From the NCBI RefSeq assembly GCF_000423245.1, contig NZ_KE383993.1:1-64000 (forward strand): a DNA stretch of 64,000 nucleotides, given 5' to 3'. Origin of the DNA: Ligilactobacillus ceti DSM 22408 (GTDB taxonomy: Bacteria > Bacillota > Bacilli > Lactobacillales > Lactobacillaceae). Positions 55,805 through 64,000 of the stretch are shown here, piece after piece. The notes beneath the pieces were generated by a model. The model was not told the origin of the DNA. It did not search any database and was given only the letters and a program-made list of their open reading frames with translations. Numbering within the stretch: the first letter of the stretch is position 1; each line of letters opens with the position of its first letter. Both the position numbers and the translations under genes were made by a program.

Positions 55805-55828
55805 AACTGGTAAGATACCAGTTTTTTT
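55803..55828 (+). terminator. Terminator of rex
   Basis: AAAACTGGTA - AGA - TACCAGTTTTTTT. Confidence 0.88.
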
Positions 55829-55907
55829 CTTTGCAATCAGGTCATAGCAAGTCGATTATACCATATTTTTCACTGAGAAAATTAACGTTGCTCAAGCTAT
55901 AAAAGAC

Positions 55908-55977
55908 TTGCAAAAGAAAGTGAAAGTGTTTATAGTAAGTATGTAAACTTTTAGCACTTGTTTGTGACGAGTGCTAA
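55908..55977 (+). promoter_or_regulatory. groESL promoter with CIRCE operator
   Basis: TTGCAA (55908-55913) - 17 bp - TATAGT (55931-55936), then TTAGCACTT - N9 - GAGTGCTAA (55951-55977), the HrcA-binding CIRCE element. The left arm has one mismatch (T for C at its last base). HrcA repression of chaperones is expected. Confidence 0.93.
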
Positions 55978-56010
55978 AAAGAAGAAATCGTATAAATGGA
56001 GGTAGCGAGA

Positions 56011-56274
56011 ATGTTAAGACCATTAGGAGAACGTGTTATTATCCAAGTTAAAAAAGAACAAGAACAAACAGTAGGGAGTCTCGTATTAGCGGGACCAACT
56101 GAAGAACAACCTACAAAAGGAACAGTTGTAGCTATTAGTGCTGATATCAAAGCCGATGTCTTGAAAGAAAACGATGTCGTTGTTTTTGATAAATTTGCCG
56201 GTTCAACAGTTCAATATCAAGGTCAAGATTATTTAATCTTACAATTAAAAGACATCTTAGCAGTTGTCGAATAA
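56011..56274 (+). CDS. groES: Co-chaperonin GroES
   Basis: An 87-residue GroES subunit that caps the GroEL ring. It starts MLRPLGERVIIQV, and the mobile-loop region EQEQTVGSLVLAG is near residue 15-27. The C-terminus VVFDKFAGSTVQYQGQDYLIL...DILAVVE is typical. ATG 56011 is chosen as GGAGG (55998-56002) lies eight bases before it. It is a little shorter than the usual 94 residues. Confidence 0.95.
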   Translation: MLRPLGERVIIQVKKEQEQTVGSLVLAGPTEEQPTKGTVVAISADIKADVLKENDVVVFDKFAGSTVQYQGQDYLILQLKDILAVVE

Positions 56275-56311
56275 AACGAAACAAAATTAATTATTTTATG
56301 AGGTGAAATAA

Positions 56312-57931
<1,620 letters not shown>

Positions 57932-57948
57932 AAATCATAAGTTGAATT

Positions 57949-57983
57949 AAAACAGTGAGGTTGATTGACCTCGCTGTTTTTTT
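57949..57983 (+). terminator. Terminator of groESL
   Basis: AAAACAGTGAGGT - TGATTG - ACCTCGCTGTTTT plus T-run. Confidence 0.92.
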
Positions 57984-58022
57984 GTTGGAAATTAATAATT
58001 TACTAAAGGAAGGATAAATTCA

Positions 58023-58050
58023 AACTGAATGAATTCAGTTATGATATAAT
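58023..58050 (+). promoter_or_regulatory. Extended -10 promoter with palindrome in the -35 region
   Basis: AACTGAAT-GA-ATTCAGTT (58023-58040) is a perfect 8-bp inverted repeat placed where a -35 box would be, just ahead of TGATATAAT (58042-58050), an extended -10. No other -35 is visible. The layout suggests a dimeric regulator, perhaps an activator, controls the gene at 58093. Confidence 0.55.
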
Positions 58051-58092
58051 GTTGAAGATATTAATAATTTTATTATTAAAGGAGCTATCTAA

Positions 58093-59295
58093 ATGTTAAG
58101 AATAACAGATCAGATTAATAAAGAAGAGTATGTAGAGTTTTTTAAACAATATGACAATGCTAATATTTTACAAAATTATGATTGGAAAGGCGTTAAAGAA
58201 GGTGAAGGTTGGACTTTTACTTATTTAGGCGTTTATGATGATGATAAATTAGTATTAGTAGCAGCGTTACTCAAAAGAACAATTAAAAAAATCTTTAAAA
58301 TGGCATATATTGCACGTGGCCCAGTCGGGATGATTGATAATAGTGAATATATGCAATATTTTATTGATAATGTGAAACAATTTGTTCAAGATTGTACATT
58401 TTTGAAATTTGATGTGAACTGTCTTGAAAGTTCAAGTTTATTAGGCAATGATCAAAGCGTAAATGAATATGCTAAAATCATTGATACAACGTTCAAAAAA
58501 TCTGGCTATACTAAAGTAGCTAGTGAACATATGTCTGATACAATTCAACCACGCTATAATGCGAATATTTATATCACAGAAGAATCATGTGATTTGAAAA
58601 GTTATAATTCCAAATTAAGAAGTTCATTATCTATTAAAAACAAGCCTTATTTAAGTTTTGAAAATGTCGATGAAAAGAATTTAGATGATTTTATTGATTG
58701 TATAAATGATACAGAAAAACGCCAAGGAATTCATTTACGGAATCGAGATTATTTCTTGAAAATGATGCAATCTATGCCAGATAATTACTTGTTAACATTA
58801 ACAAAACTTAATTTGAAAACGGCAGTAGAATATACTAAAGAAAATATAGCGCAATTAGAAAACGAAATTGAAAATGCGCCAAAAAGACAAGTTAAGGCAT
58901 TGCAAAGCCGTTTGAAAAAACAAAATGAGTTATTAGAGTTTTTCGAAGAAAAATTAGCCGCAGCAGACACTGAGACAGTCTATATTAATGGGCAAATGGT
59001 TTTAATTAGTGGTAAAGTCGCTGAAGGTTTATATGCCGGAAATAAAAGTGAATTTATCAACATTCGTGCGATGAATGCTTTGTATTTCTACCAAATTCAA
59101 CAATGTTATAATCGTGGATTAAAAGTATTCGGCTTAGGCGGGATTGATAATAGTTTATCAGATGGTTTATATCGCTTTAAGAAGAAATTTAACCCACATG
59201 TCGATATTTATTTAGGTGAATATGACTTTGTGATTAAACCAATGAAATATAAGTTATTTAATTTCTTGTTAAACGTACGTAAAAAAATGAAATAA
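58093..59295 (+). CDS. FemX/MurM-like peptidoglycan bridge aminoacyltransferase
   Basis: A 400-residue member of the FemABX family, which adds amino acids from aminoacyl-tRNA to the stem peptide of lipid II. Two GNAT-like domains are seen (for example NILQNYDWKGVKEGEGW, AYIARGPVGMID and the late LFGLGGI-like VFGLGGIDNSLSDGLYRFKKKF), with a helical coiled-coil arm of about 50 residues inserted (about 245-295, LENEIENAPKRQVKALQ). Which residue is added, and to which position, is unknown. It has a promoter with a striking palindrome and its own terminator. Confidence 0.9.
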   Translation: MLRITDQINKEEYVEFFKQYDNANILQNYDWKGVKEGEGWTFTYLGVYDDDKLVLVAALLKRTIKKIFKMAYIARGPVGMIDNSEYMQYFIDNVKQFVQDCTFLKFDVNCLESSSLLGNDQSVNEYAKIIDTTFKKSGYTKVASEHMSDTIQPRYNANIYITEESCDLKSYNSKLRSSLSIKNKPYLSFENVDEKNLDDFIDCINDTEKRQGIHLRNRDYFLKMMQSMPDNYLLTLTKLNLKTAVEYTKENIAQLENEIENAPKRQVKALQSRLKKQNELLEFFEEKLAAADTETVYINGQMVLISGKVAEGLYAGNKSEFINIRAMNALYFYQIQQCYNRGLKVFGLGGIDNSLSDGLYRFKKKFNPHVDIYLGEYDFVIKPMKYKLFNFLLNVRKKMK

Positions 59296-59300
59296 TAAAT

Positions 59301-59340
59301 AAAAAAACTGCAACATTCATTTGAATGTTGCAGTTTTTTT
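59301..59340. terminator. Bidirectional terminator
   Basis: AAAAAAACTGCAACATTC - ATTT - GAATGTTGCAGTTTTTTT, a perfect stem between convergent genes. Confidence 0.93.
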
Positions 59341-59343
59341 GTT

Positions 59344-60675
59344 TTAAGTTGGATTAACAACAACAGCTTGACTATCTTGAGCAGGTTTACTTGGTTGTGG
59401 TTTGACCGGATCTGGTTTTGGCACAACAGGTTTCACTGGTTCAGGCTTCACAGGCTGAGGTTGTGGTTTGACTGGTTGAGGTGTAACTGGTTTTGTTTTA
59501 GGCTTTTCAACTACCACTTCTTCGTTTGGTTCAGGCCTCGCTGCCGGTTTAGCAGGAACAGTTGGACTAGGAGCAGGGGCATAGTTACCATAATTACCAC
59601 CAGCAAAAGATGTATAGAAGCTCTTATTAGATGGTTTTAAATCTAAAGCTTTGCGAATACGATCAGAGTTCTTTTTCTTTTCAGCTGGAGAGACAACTTG
59701 ATAAGAACTACCATTAATCATCGCACCAACACCTTGAACAGTGTAAGATTTGATTGATTTACCAGCATCTGTATAATCAGAAACAATTGTCATCATATCA
59801 TCATAAGTTAAATCAGTTTTGACGTTATGTTCGATTGTTTTTAAAATCTTCTTATATTGAGTAATTGTTGTTGTTGAAAGTGACTTTTTAATAATCGCAG
59901 AAATGATTTGTTTTTGACGTTTTTGACGACCATAGTCACCTTCAGGATCATCATAACGCATCCGAGCATAGTCAAGCGCAGGTGTTCCTTTAAGCGTGAT
60001 TTTTTGACCTTTCACAACGTGACATGATTCGTAAGTAAATGTTAATGGTGGAGTCACAGTGACACCGCCTAAAGCATCAACTAATTTAATTAAACCTTCC
60101 ATATCAACTAAGATATAAAAATCAATTGGAACATGTAACATATGTTGAACTGTTCTAATTGAGCCATCAATTCCATCATAAGTATAAGCAGCATTGATTT
60201 TGGCGAATGGTACATTGGAACCGATAATTTTAACTTGAGAGTCACGTGGAATACTTGTTAAGGTAACTTTTTCAGATTTAGGATTAATTGTTGCGATAAT
60301 CATTGTATCTGTCCGACCTTTATAAGAACGGTTCTTAGCACCGGTATCAGTACCTAAAAGCAAGATTGAGAAAGGTTTGCCTTCTTTTAAAACATCGGAA
60401 ACATTACGAAGTTTTTTAACTTTGGTTTTTTCGTAAGTTTTATTGATAGTTTGTTTCGTATTACTTAAAACAGTTAACCCCCAAAAACTGACTGTGAAAA
60501 AGCCAATTAATGAGATGATAAGTAAAATAGCGCAAGTGATTTTTCTTTTTTTATGTGATTTTTTACGAGTTAAATTTGTTGTTGAATAGATTTGAGAATC
60601 ATTTGATTGTTCTGTTTCGACAGAATTTTGATTTAAATCTTGGTTATCTGTGTTTTTATCCATGTTTTTATCCAT
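59344..60675 (-). CDS. LCP family cell-wall polymer ligase with proline-rich tail
   Basis: A 443-residue protein. A cytoplasmic N-terminus of about 45 polar residues and one transmembrane helix (about 47-70) precede the LCP domain (about 100-345). Motifs are ILLLGTDTG, GRTDTMIIATINP, TSIPRDSQV and ALDYARMRYDDPEGDYGRQKRQKQII, with the conserved Arg/Asp residues for pyrophosphate lipid binding. After GGNYGNYAPAPSP the last 80 residues are Pro/Lys/Val-rich, with repeated PQPVKP and PEPVKP units, likely spanning the wall. The start has a tandem MDKN-MDKN repeat. AAGGAG precedes ATG 60675. Confidence 0.92.
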   Translation of the reverse strand: MDKNMDKNTDNQDLNQNSVETEQSNDSQIYSTTNLTRKKSHKKRKITCAILLIISLIGFFTVSFWGLTVLSNTKQTINKTYEKTKVKKLRNVSDVLKEGKPFSILLLGTDTGAKNRSYKGRTDTMIIATINPKSEKVTLTSIPRDSQVKIIGSNVPFAKINAAYTYDGIDGSIRTVQHMLHVPIDFYILVDMEGLIKLVDALGGVTVTPPLTFTYESCHVVKGQKITLKGTPALDYARMRYDDPEGDYGRQKRQKQIISAIIKKSLSTTTITQYKKILKTIEHNVKTDLTYDDMMTIVSDYTDAGKSIKSYTVQGVGAMINGSSYQVVSPAEKKKNSDRIRKALDLKPSNKSFYTSFAGGNYGNYAPAPSPTVPAKPAARPEPNEEVVVEKPKTKPVTPQPVKPQPQPVKPEPVKPVVPKPDPVKPQPSKPAQDSQAVVVNPT

Positions 60676-60930
60676 GTCATTCTCCTTAGAATATTAAAAT
60701 TTACAATATACGCTTAATTATACATGGTATTTTGAAAAAATAAAATAATAACTAGCAGTTCAAGGGGTATTTTAATAAAAAGTTAGCTTTTTCAGAAATT
60801 AAATATTTAATTTATTTGAAATTTTAAATGATTATATGATGGATAAAGAATATAAATGATAGATAAATTAGTAATTTATTTTGATTTAAGTTATTTAAAG
60901 AGTATTATGTTGTAGTGTAATAATATTGAA
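60676..60930. other. AT-rich region between divergent genes
   Basis: Contains no gene. A plus-strand promoter candidate, TTGATT - 16 bp - TATTAT (about 60880-60910), would produce a transcript that meets the hairpin at 60931 almost at once. Confidence 0.4.
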
Positions 60931-60963
60931 ACTATCTATTTTATATAGGTAGTATGTTTTTTA
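60931..60963 (+). terminator. Terminator-like hairpin in the leader of the epimerase gene
   Basis: ACTATCTAT - TTTAT - ATAGGTAGT (one wobble pair) followed by ATGTTTTTT. It sits about 15-50 bases after a promoter candidate and about 145 bases before the gene, so it may be an attenuator of the downstream locus. The stem is AT-rich and modest. Confidence 0.4.
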
Positions 60964-61105
60964 GATATAGTAGTGTGCATAATAAATATTGTATCAGTAT
61001 GTAATAAAACAACAGATATTTTATATTACTATAATGAATATGATAAAATAATAACTAATATCAGGTATAAAAAATTTTTAATAAAATTGAAGGATAGTGA
61101 ATATA
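60964..61105. other. Leader region of the epimerase gene
   Basis: An AT-rich stretch with a possible -10 TATAAT at 61030-61035 lacking a good -35. No further structure was seen. Confidence 0.35.
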
Positions 61106-62041
61106 ATGAACAAATATTTAGTTACTGGAGGAGCTGGATTTGTTGGATCTAACTTAGTACAAGAATTAATTAAAGATGGAAATGAAGTTGTCATTGTGGA
61201 TGATTTATCCATGGGTGATTTGAATAATTTAAAAAATGTAGATTCCAATAAATATACTTTTTATCAAAGAAGCATTACGGATAAACAATTTATGGAAGAG
61301 TTATTAGTTAAAGAAAATTTTGATTATATAGTTTTATTAGCTGCAGTCGCAAGTGTGGCTGATTCAATTGAGCGTCCTTATGAAACACATTTAATTAATC
61401 AAGAAGCAAATATTGATATTATCGAAGCTGTACGAAAGAATAAATTAACACCTAAAAAAGTGTACTTTGCGTCATCAGCAGCTGTATATGGGGATGAACC
61501 TACTTTACCGAAGAAAGAAACTTCACAAATTAAACCTTTAACACCATATGCAATCGATAAATTTGCGAGTGAAAGATATTTAATTACGTATGGTAAATTA
61601 TATAATATTCCAACCGTAACAACGCGCTTTTTCAACGTTTATGGACCAAATCAAAATCCAAGTTCACCGTATTCGGGAGTATTGTCGATTATACAAGATA
61701 AATTACAAAAAAATACGGAATTTACTTTGTTTGGTGATGGAGAACAAACACGTGATTTTGTTTATGTGAAAGATGTTATTCAAGCTATTCGGATTTTATT
61801 AGAAGACGAAAGAGCAGTTTATGATGTGTACAATGTAGCGACAGGAACATCTGAATCTTTAATTAATGTGATTCATCATTTTGAAAAAAATATGAATAAG
61901 GAACTACAAATACAATATTATCCTGCTCGAGTTGGGGATATTAAGTATTCAGCAGCAGATATTAGTAAATTAAAAGCATTAGGGTATCAACCTGAATATG
62001 ATTTAGCAAGAGGATTAAAGGATTATATTACACATTCATAA
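61106..62041 (+). CDS. NAD-dependent nucleotide-sugar epimerase/dehydratase
   Basis: A 311-residue extended SDR. It has YLVTGGAGFVGSNLVQEL, the catalytic region FASSAAVYGDEP, TPYAIDKFASER (Tyr-x3-Lys), TRFFNVYGPNQ and GDGEQTRDFVYVKDV. It resembles UDP-sugar 4-epimerases (GalE/WbpP-like) but is distinct from the galE at 35569. The substrate, UDP-glucose or UDP-N-acetylglucosamine type, cannot be decided. ATG 61106 is preferred over GTG 61097. AAGGA is 11 bases before it. It stands before an EpsC-like gene. Confidence 0.87.
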   Translation: MNKYLVTGGAGFVGSNLVQELIKDGNEVVIVDDLSMGDLNNLKNVDSNKYTFYQRSITDKQFMEELLVKENFDYIVLLAAVASVADSIERPYETHLINQEANIDIIEAVRKNKLTPKKVYFASSAAVYGDEPTLPKKETSQIKPLTPYAIDKFASERYLITYGKLYNIPTVTTRFFNVYGPNQNPSSPYSGVLSIIQDKLQKNTEFTLFGDGEQTRDFVYVKDVIQAIRILLEDERAVYDVYNVATGTSESLINVIHHFEKNMNKELQIQYYPARVGDIKYSAADISKLKALGYQPEYDLARGLKDYITHS

Positions 62042-62109
62042 TAGATAAAATATACTGAAAATATGGTATTATAAAGTGATAATGCAGATTGTTTTAAATG
62101 GAGGCAAAT

Positions 62110-64000
62110 ATGAAATCTATAAAAAATAAAAAAAGGGGCTTAGAGCACTGGCAAGTGATTGCGATGTTGCTATTAGCGTATGATATTTTCGCAGTTAATA
62201 TTTCGTATTTAATTGCGTTATGGTTAAGATTTGATTTTAGGATATCTTTAATACCAGCAACTTATGTTAATACATGGGAATTAATGGCACCATGGTACAC
62301 AATCTTTGCCATACTTGTTTTTTATGGTTTAAGACTTTATAAGAGTATTTGGCGTTTTGCTAGTTATAGCGAATTGATGCGGATTGTATCGGCCACGTTA
62401 ATTACGACAATTTTTTATGTCGGGGTTACTTTGGCACTAGGACAACGGATGCCAATTTCTTATTATGCAATCGGGATGATTGTTCAAGGTGGTTTAGTTT
62501 TAGGAATTCGCTTCTCATATCGTTTCTATTTATTCGAGAAAAACAGACGTGGTGTTGAAGAGAAAAAACGCGTTATGTTAGTAGGTGCCGGCATTGCTGG
62601 ACAAACTATTTTAAGAGAAATTCGTCAATCACATTTAGATAGTGAAGTTAGTTGTATTATTGATGATAACTCTAATAAATGGAATCGTTATATTGAAAAT
62701 GTGCCAGTTGTTGGTGGTCGAGAAGATATTTTATTAAATGCTAAGAAGTATAATATCGATGAGATTTACATTGCAATGCCAAGCGCTAGTTTGGAAGATA
62801 AACGAGATATTTTAAATATCTGTAAAGAAACTGGTTGTGAACTTAAAAACTTACCAGGGATTTATCAATTAGTGAATGGTGAAGTTAATGTTGCTGCGAT
62901 GCAAAATGTTCGTATCGAAGATTTATTAGGTCGTGATCCGATTAAAGTCGATATGAGTGAAATTTTCCATTCGTTAGAAGATAAAGTTATTTTAGTTACA
63001 GGTGGTGGTGGTTCAATCGGGAGTGAGTTATCACGTCAGATTGCAAGTCATAATCCTAAACAATTAATTATCTTTGATATTTATGAAAATAACGCTTATG
63101 AAATTGAACAAGAATTAAAGAAAAAATATCCAAGTTTGAATTTAAAAGTCTTAATCGGTTCTGTGCGTGATGGTCGACGAATGAATCAAGTGTTCCATGA
63201 TTATCGACCAGATGTTGTTTATCATGCAGCCGCTCATAAACATGTACCTTTAATGGAAGGTAGTCCATGTGAAGCGATTAAGAATAATGCCATCGGGACA
63301 TATAAGACAGCTTATGCAGCTGCAGCGTATGGTTGTTCGAAATTTGTTTTGATTTCAACTGATAAAGCTGTTAACCCAACGAATATTATGGGTGCTTCAA
63401 AACGACTTTGTGAAATGGTTGTCCAAAGTTTCGATGCTATGATTAAAGATGGTAAAACAAAGCAATTACCAATTTTAGAAACACATGCAGATGCTGATGA
63501 AGTTTTAATTCCAGCTGATGCTAAAACAGAATTCGTGGCAGTTCGTTTCGGTAATGTTTTAGGTAGTAACGGTTCAGTTATTCCCCTTTTCAAAAAACAA
63601 ATTGAAGCAGGCGGACCATTAACAGTTACTCACCCAGATATTATTCGCTATTTCATGACCATTCCAGAAGCAGTTTCCTTAGTATTACAGGCAGGAACCT
63701 ATGCTCATGGTGGAGAAATTTTCGTTCTAGATATGGGTGCACCAGTTAAAATTGATACCTTAGCACGAAATCTAATTAAATTATCCGGTTTAAAACCAGA
63801 TGTAGATATTAAAATTGTTTATACAGGATTACGTCCTGGTGAAAAATTATTTGAAGAAAAATTAATGGCTGAAGAAGGCATGAAGAAAACTCCAAATGAT
63901 TTAATTCAAATTGGTAGTCCAATTCCATTTAACAATGAAGAGTTTTTAGCATCATTACATGGACTTTTAGAAATTAGTTATGCAAATGATGAAGCCGATA
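62110..64000 (+). CDS. EpsC/CapD-like nucleotide-sugar 4,6-dehydratase (3' end outside window)
   Basis: The first 630 codons of a membrane-bound enzyme of the FlaA1/PglF/CapD group, which makes UDP-4-keto-6-deoxy-HexNAc sugars. Four N-terminal helices (about residues 13-130) are followed by a CoA_binding_3-type Rossmann domain (about 155-275, VMLVGAGIAGQTIL) and the SDR catalytic domain. There VTGGGGSIGSEL binds NAD, and HAAAHKHVPLME, STDKAVNPTNIMGASKR and FGNVLGSNGSVIPLF are signature motifs. An extra loop of about 20 residues precedes EFVAVRFGNV. AATGGAGG is a strong ribosome binding site. It is probably the first step of a second polysaccharide locus. Confidence 0.93.
   Translation, partial: MKSIKNKKRGLEHWQVIAMLLLAYDIFAVNISYLIALWLRFDFRISLIPATYVNTWELMAPWYTIFAILVFYGLRLYKSIWRFASYSELMRIVSATLITTIFYVGVTLALGQRMPISYYAIGMIVQGGLVLGIRFSYRFYLFEKNRRGVEEKKRVMLVGAGIAGQTILREIRQSHLDSEVSCIIDDNSNKWNRYIENVPVVGGREDILLNAKKYNIDEIYIAMPSASLEDKRDILNICKETGCELKNLPGIYQLVNGEVNVAAMQNVRIEDLLGRDPIKVDMSEIFHSLEDKVILVTGGGGSIGSELSRQIASHNPKQLIIFDIYENNAYEIEQELKKKYPSLNLKVLIGSVRDGRRMNQVFHDYRPDVVYHAAAHKHVPLMEGSPCEAIKNNAIGTYKTAYAAAAYGCSKFVLISTDKAVNPTNIMGASKRLCEMVVQSFDAMIKDGKTKQLPILETHADADEVLIPADAKTEFVAVRFGNVLGSNGSVIPLFKKQIEAGGPLTVTHPDIIRYFMTIPEAVSLVLQAGTYAHGGEIFVLDMGAPVKIDTLARNLIKLSGLKPDVDIKIVYTGLRPGEKLFEEKLMAEEGMKKTPNDLIQIGSPIPFNNEEFLASLHGLLEISYANDEAD

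Noticed and set aside
59368..59640. 90-codon plus-strand frame rich in Trp, Phe and Arg
   Set aside because: It is the antisense of the proline/lysine repeat tail of the LCP gene. The odd composition comes from that repeat.

Overview
The window is low-GC Gram-positive DNA and looks like a chromosome segment of a lactic acid bacterium (Lactobacillales, most likely Lactobacillaceae). The evidence is a xylulose-5-P/fructose-6-P phosphoketolase, glpK with an oxidase-type GlpO, the gene order tsaB-rimI-tsaD / ABC-F / rex / groES-groEL, sortase-type surface proteins, strong AGGAGG ribosome binding sites and CcpA-type cre boxes. The species cannot be named from the sequence. No rRNA, tRNA, CRISPR array or intact insertion sequence was recognised.

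Layout. (1) 1-1722: the 3' end of an unidentified gene, a gene-poor AT-rich stretch with two terminators, then a three-gene cassette (small membrane protein, Xre/CylR2-like regulator, membrane protein) behind a promoter bracketed by two related operators. (2) 1793-17514: a co-oriented capsule/exopolysaccharide cluster. In order it has rmlA, rmlB, a small domain-like protein, the priming sugar transferase, an Alg14/Alg13-like glycosyltransferase pair, a reductase-like SDR, the CpsB-CpsC-CpsD tyrosine phosphorylation system, a GT32, a Wzy-like polymerase, two GT2s, a GT4, an LCP ligase, another GT2 and a Wzx flippase. It ends at a perfect 17-bp terminator stem. (3) 17518-31280: mixed metabolism and transport: a phosphatase, a DMT exporter with an apparently missing start codon, an OhrR-like regulator with its operators, glpK-glpO with a cre box, MscS, a HesB-like protein, a YjeM-type permease, glyA, a nucleoside hydrolase and a BirA-controlled bioY. 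(4) 31347-44160: two cupins, phosphoketolase (xfp) beside a GntR/UTRA regulator, galE, a 1.2-kb intergenic region with three candidate small RNAs, perM-like, gpmA, an OFA-type MFS, an MFS-deformylase pair and a lipoprotein nuclease. (5) 44166-59340: ansA, then two paralogous beta-helix/Cna_B surface proteins flanking tsaB-rimI-tsaD, followed by ABC-F, rex, groES-groEL and a FemX/MurM-like gene. (6) 59344-64000: a second LCP gene, a sugar epimerase and the first 1.9 kb of an EpsC/CapD-like nucleotide-sugar dehydratase. This is probably the start of a second polysaccharide locus.

How they work together. Much of the window builds the cell surface: nucleotide sugars (RmlA/B, GalE, the epimerase, the EpsC-like enzyme), polymer assembly and export (priming transferase to Wzx/Wzy), attachment (two LCP proteins), peptidoglycan cross-bridges (FemX-like) and sortase-anchored proteins. 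Carbon control appears as cre boxes in front of glpK and both surface proteins and as a candidate operator at xfp. Stress control appears as CIRCE at groESL and OhrR boxes at ohrR. Several starts were moved from the longest open frame to the one with a proper ribosome binding site. These choices are stated in each entry.
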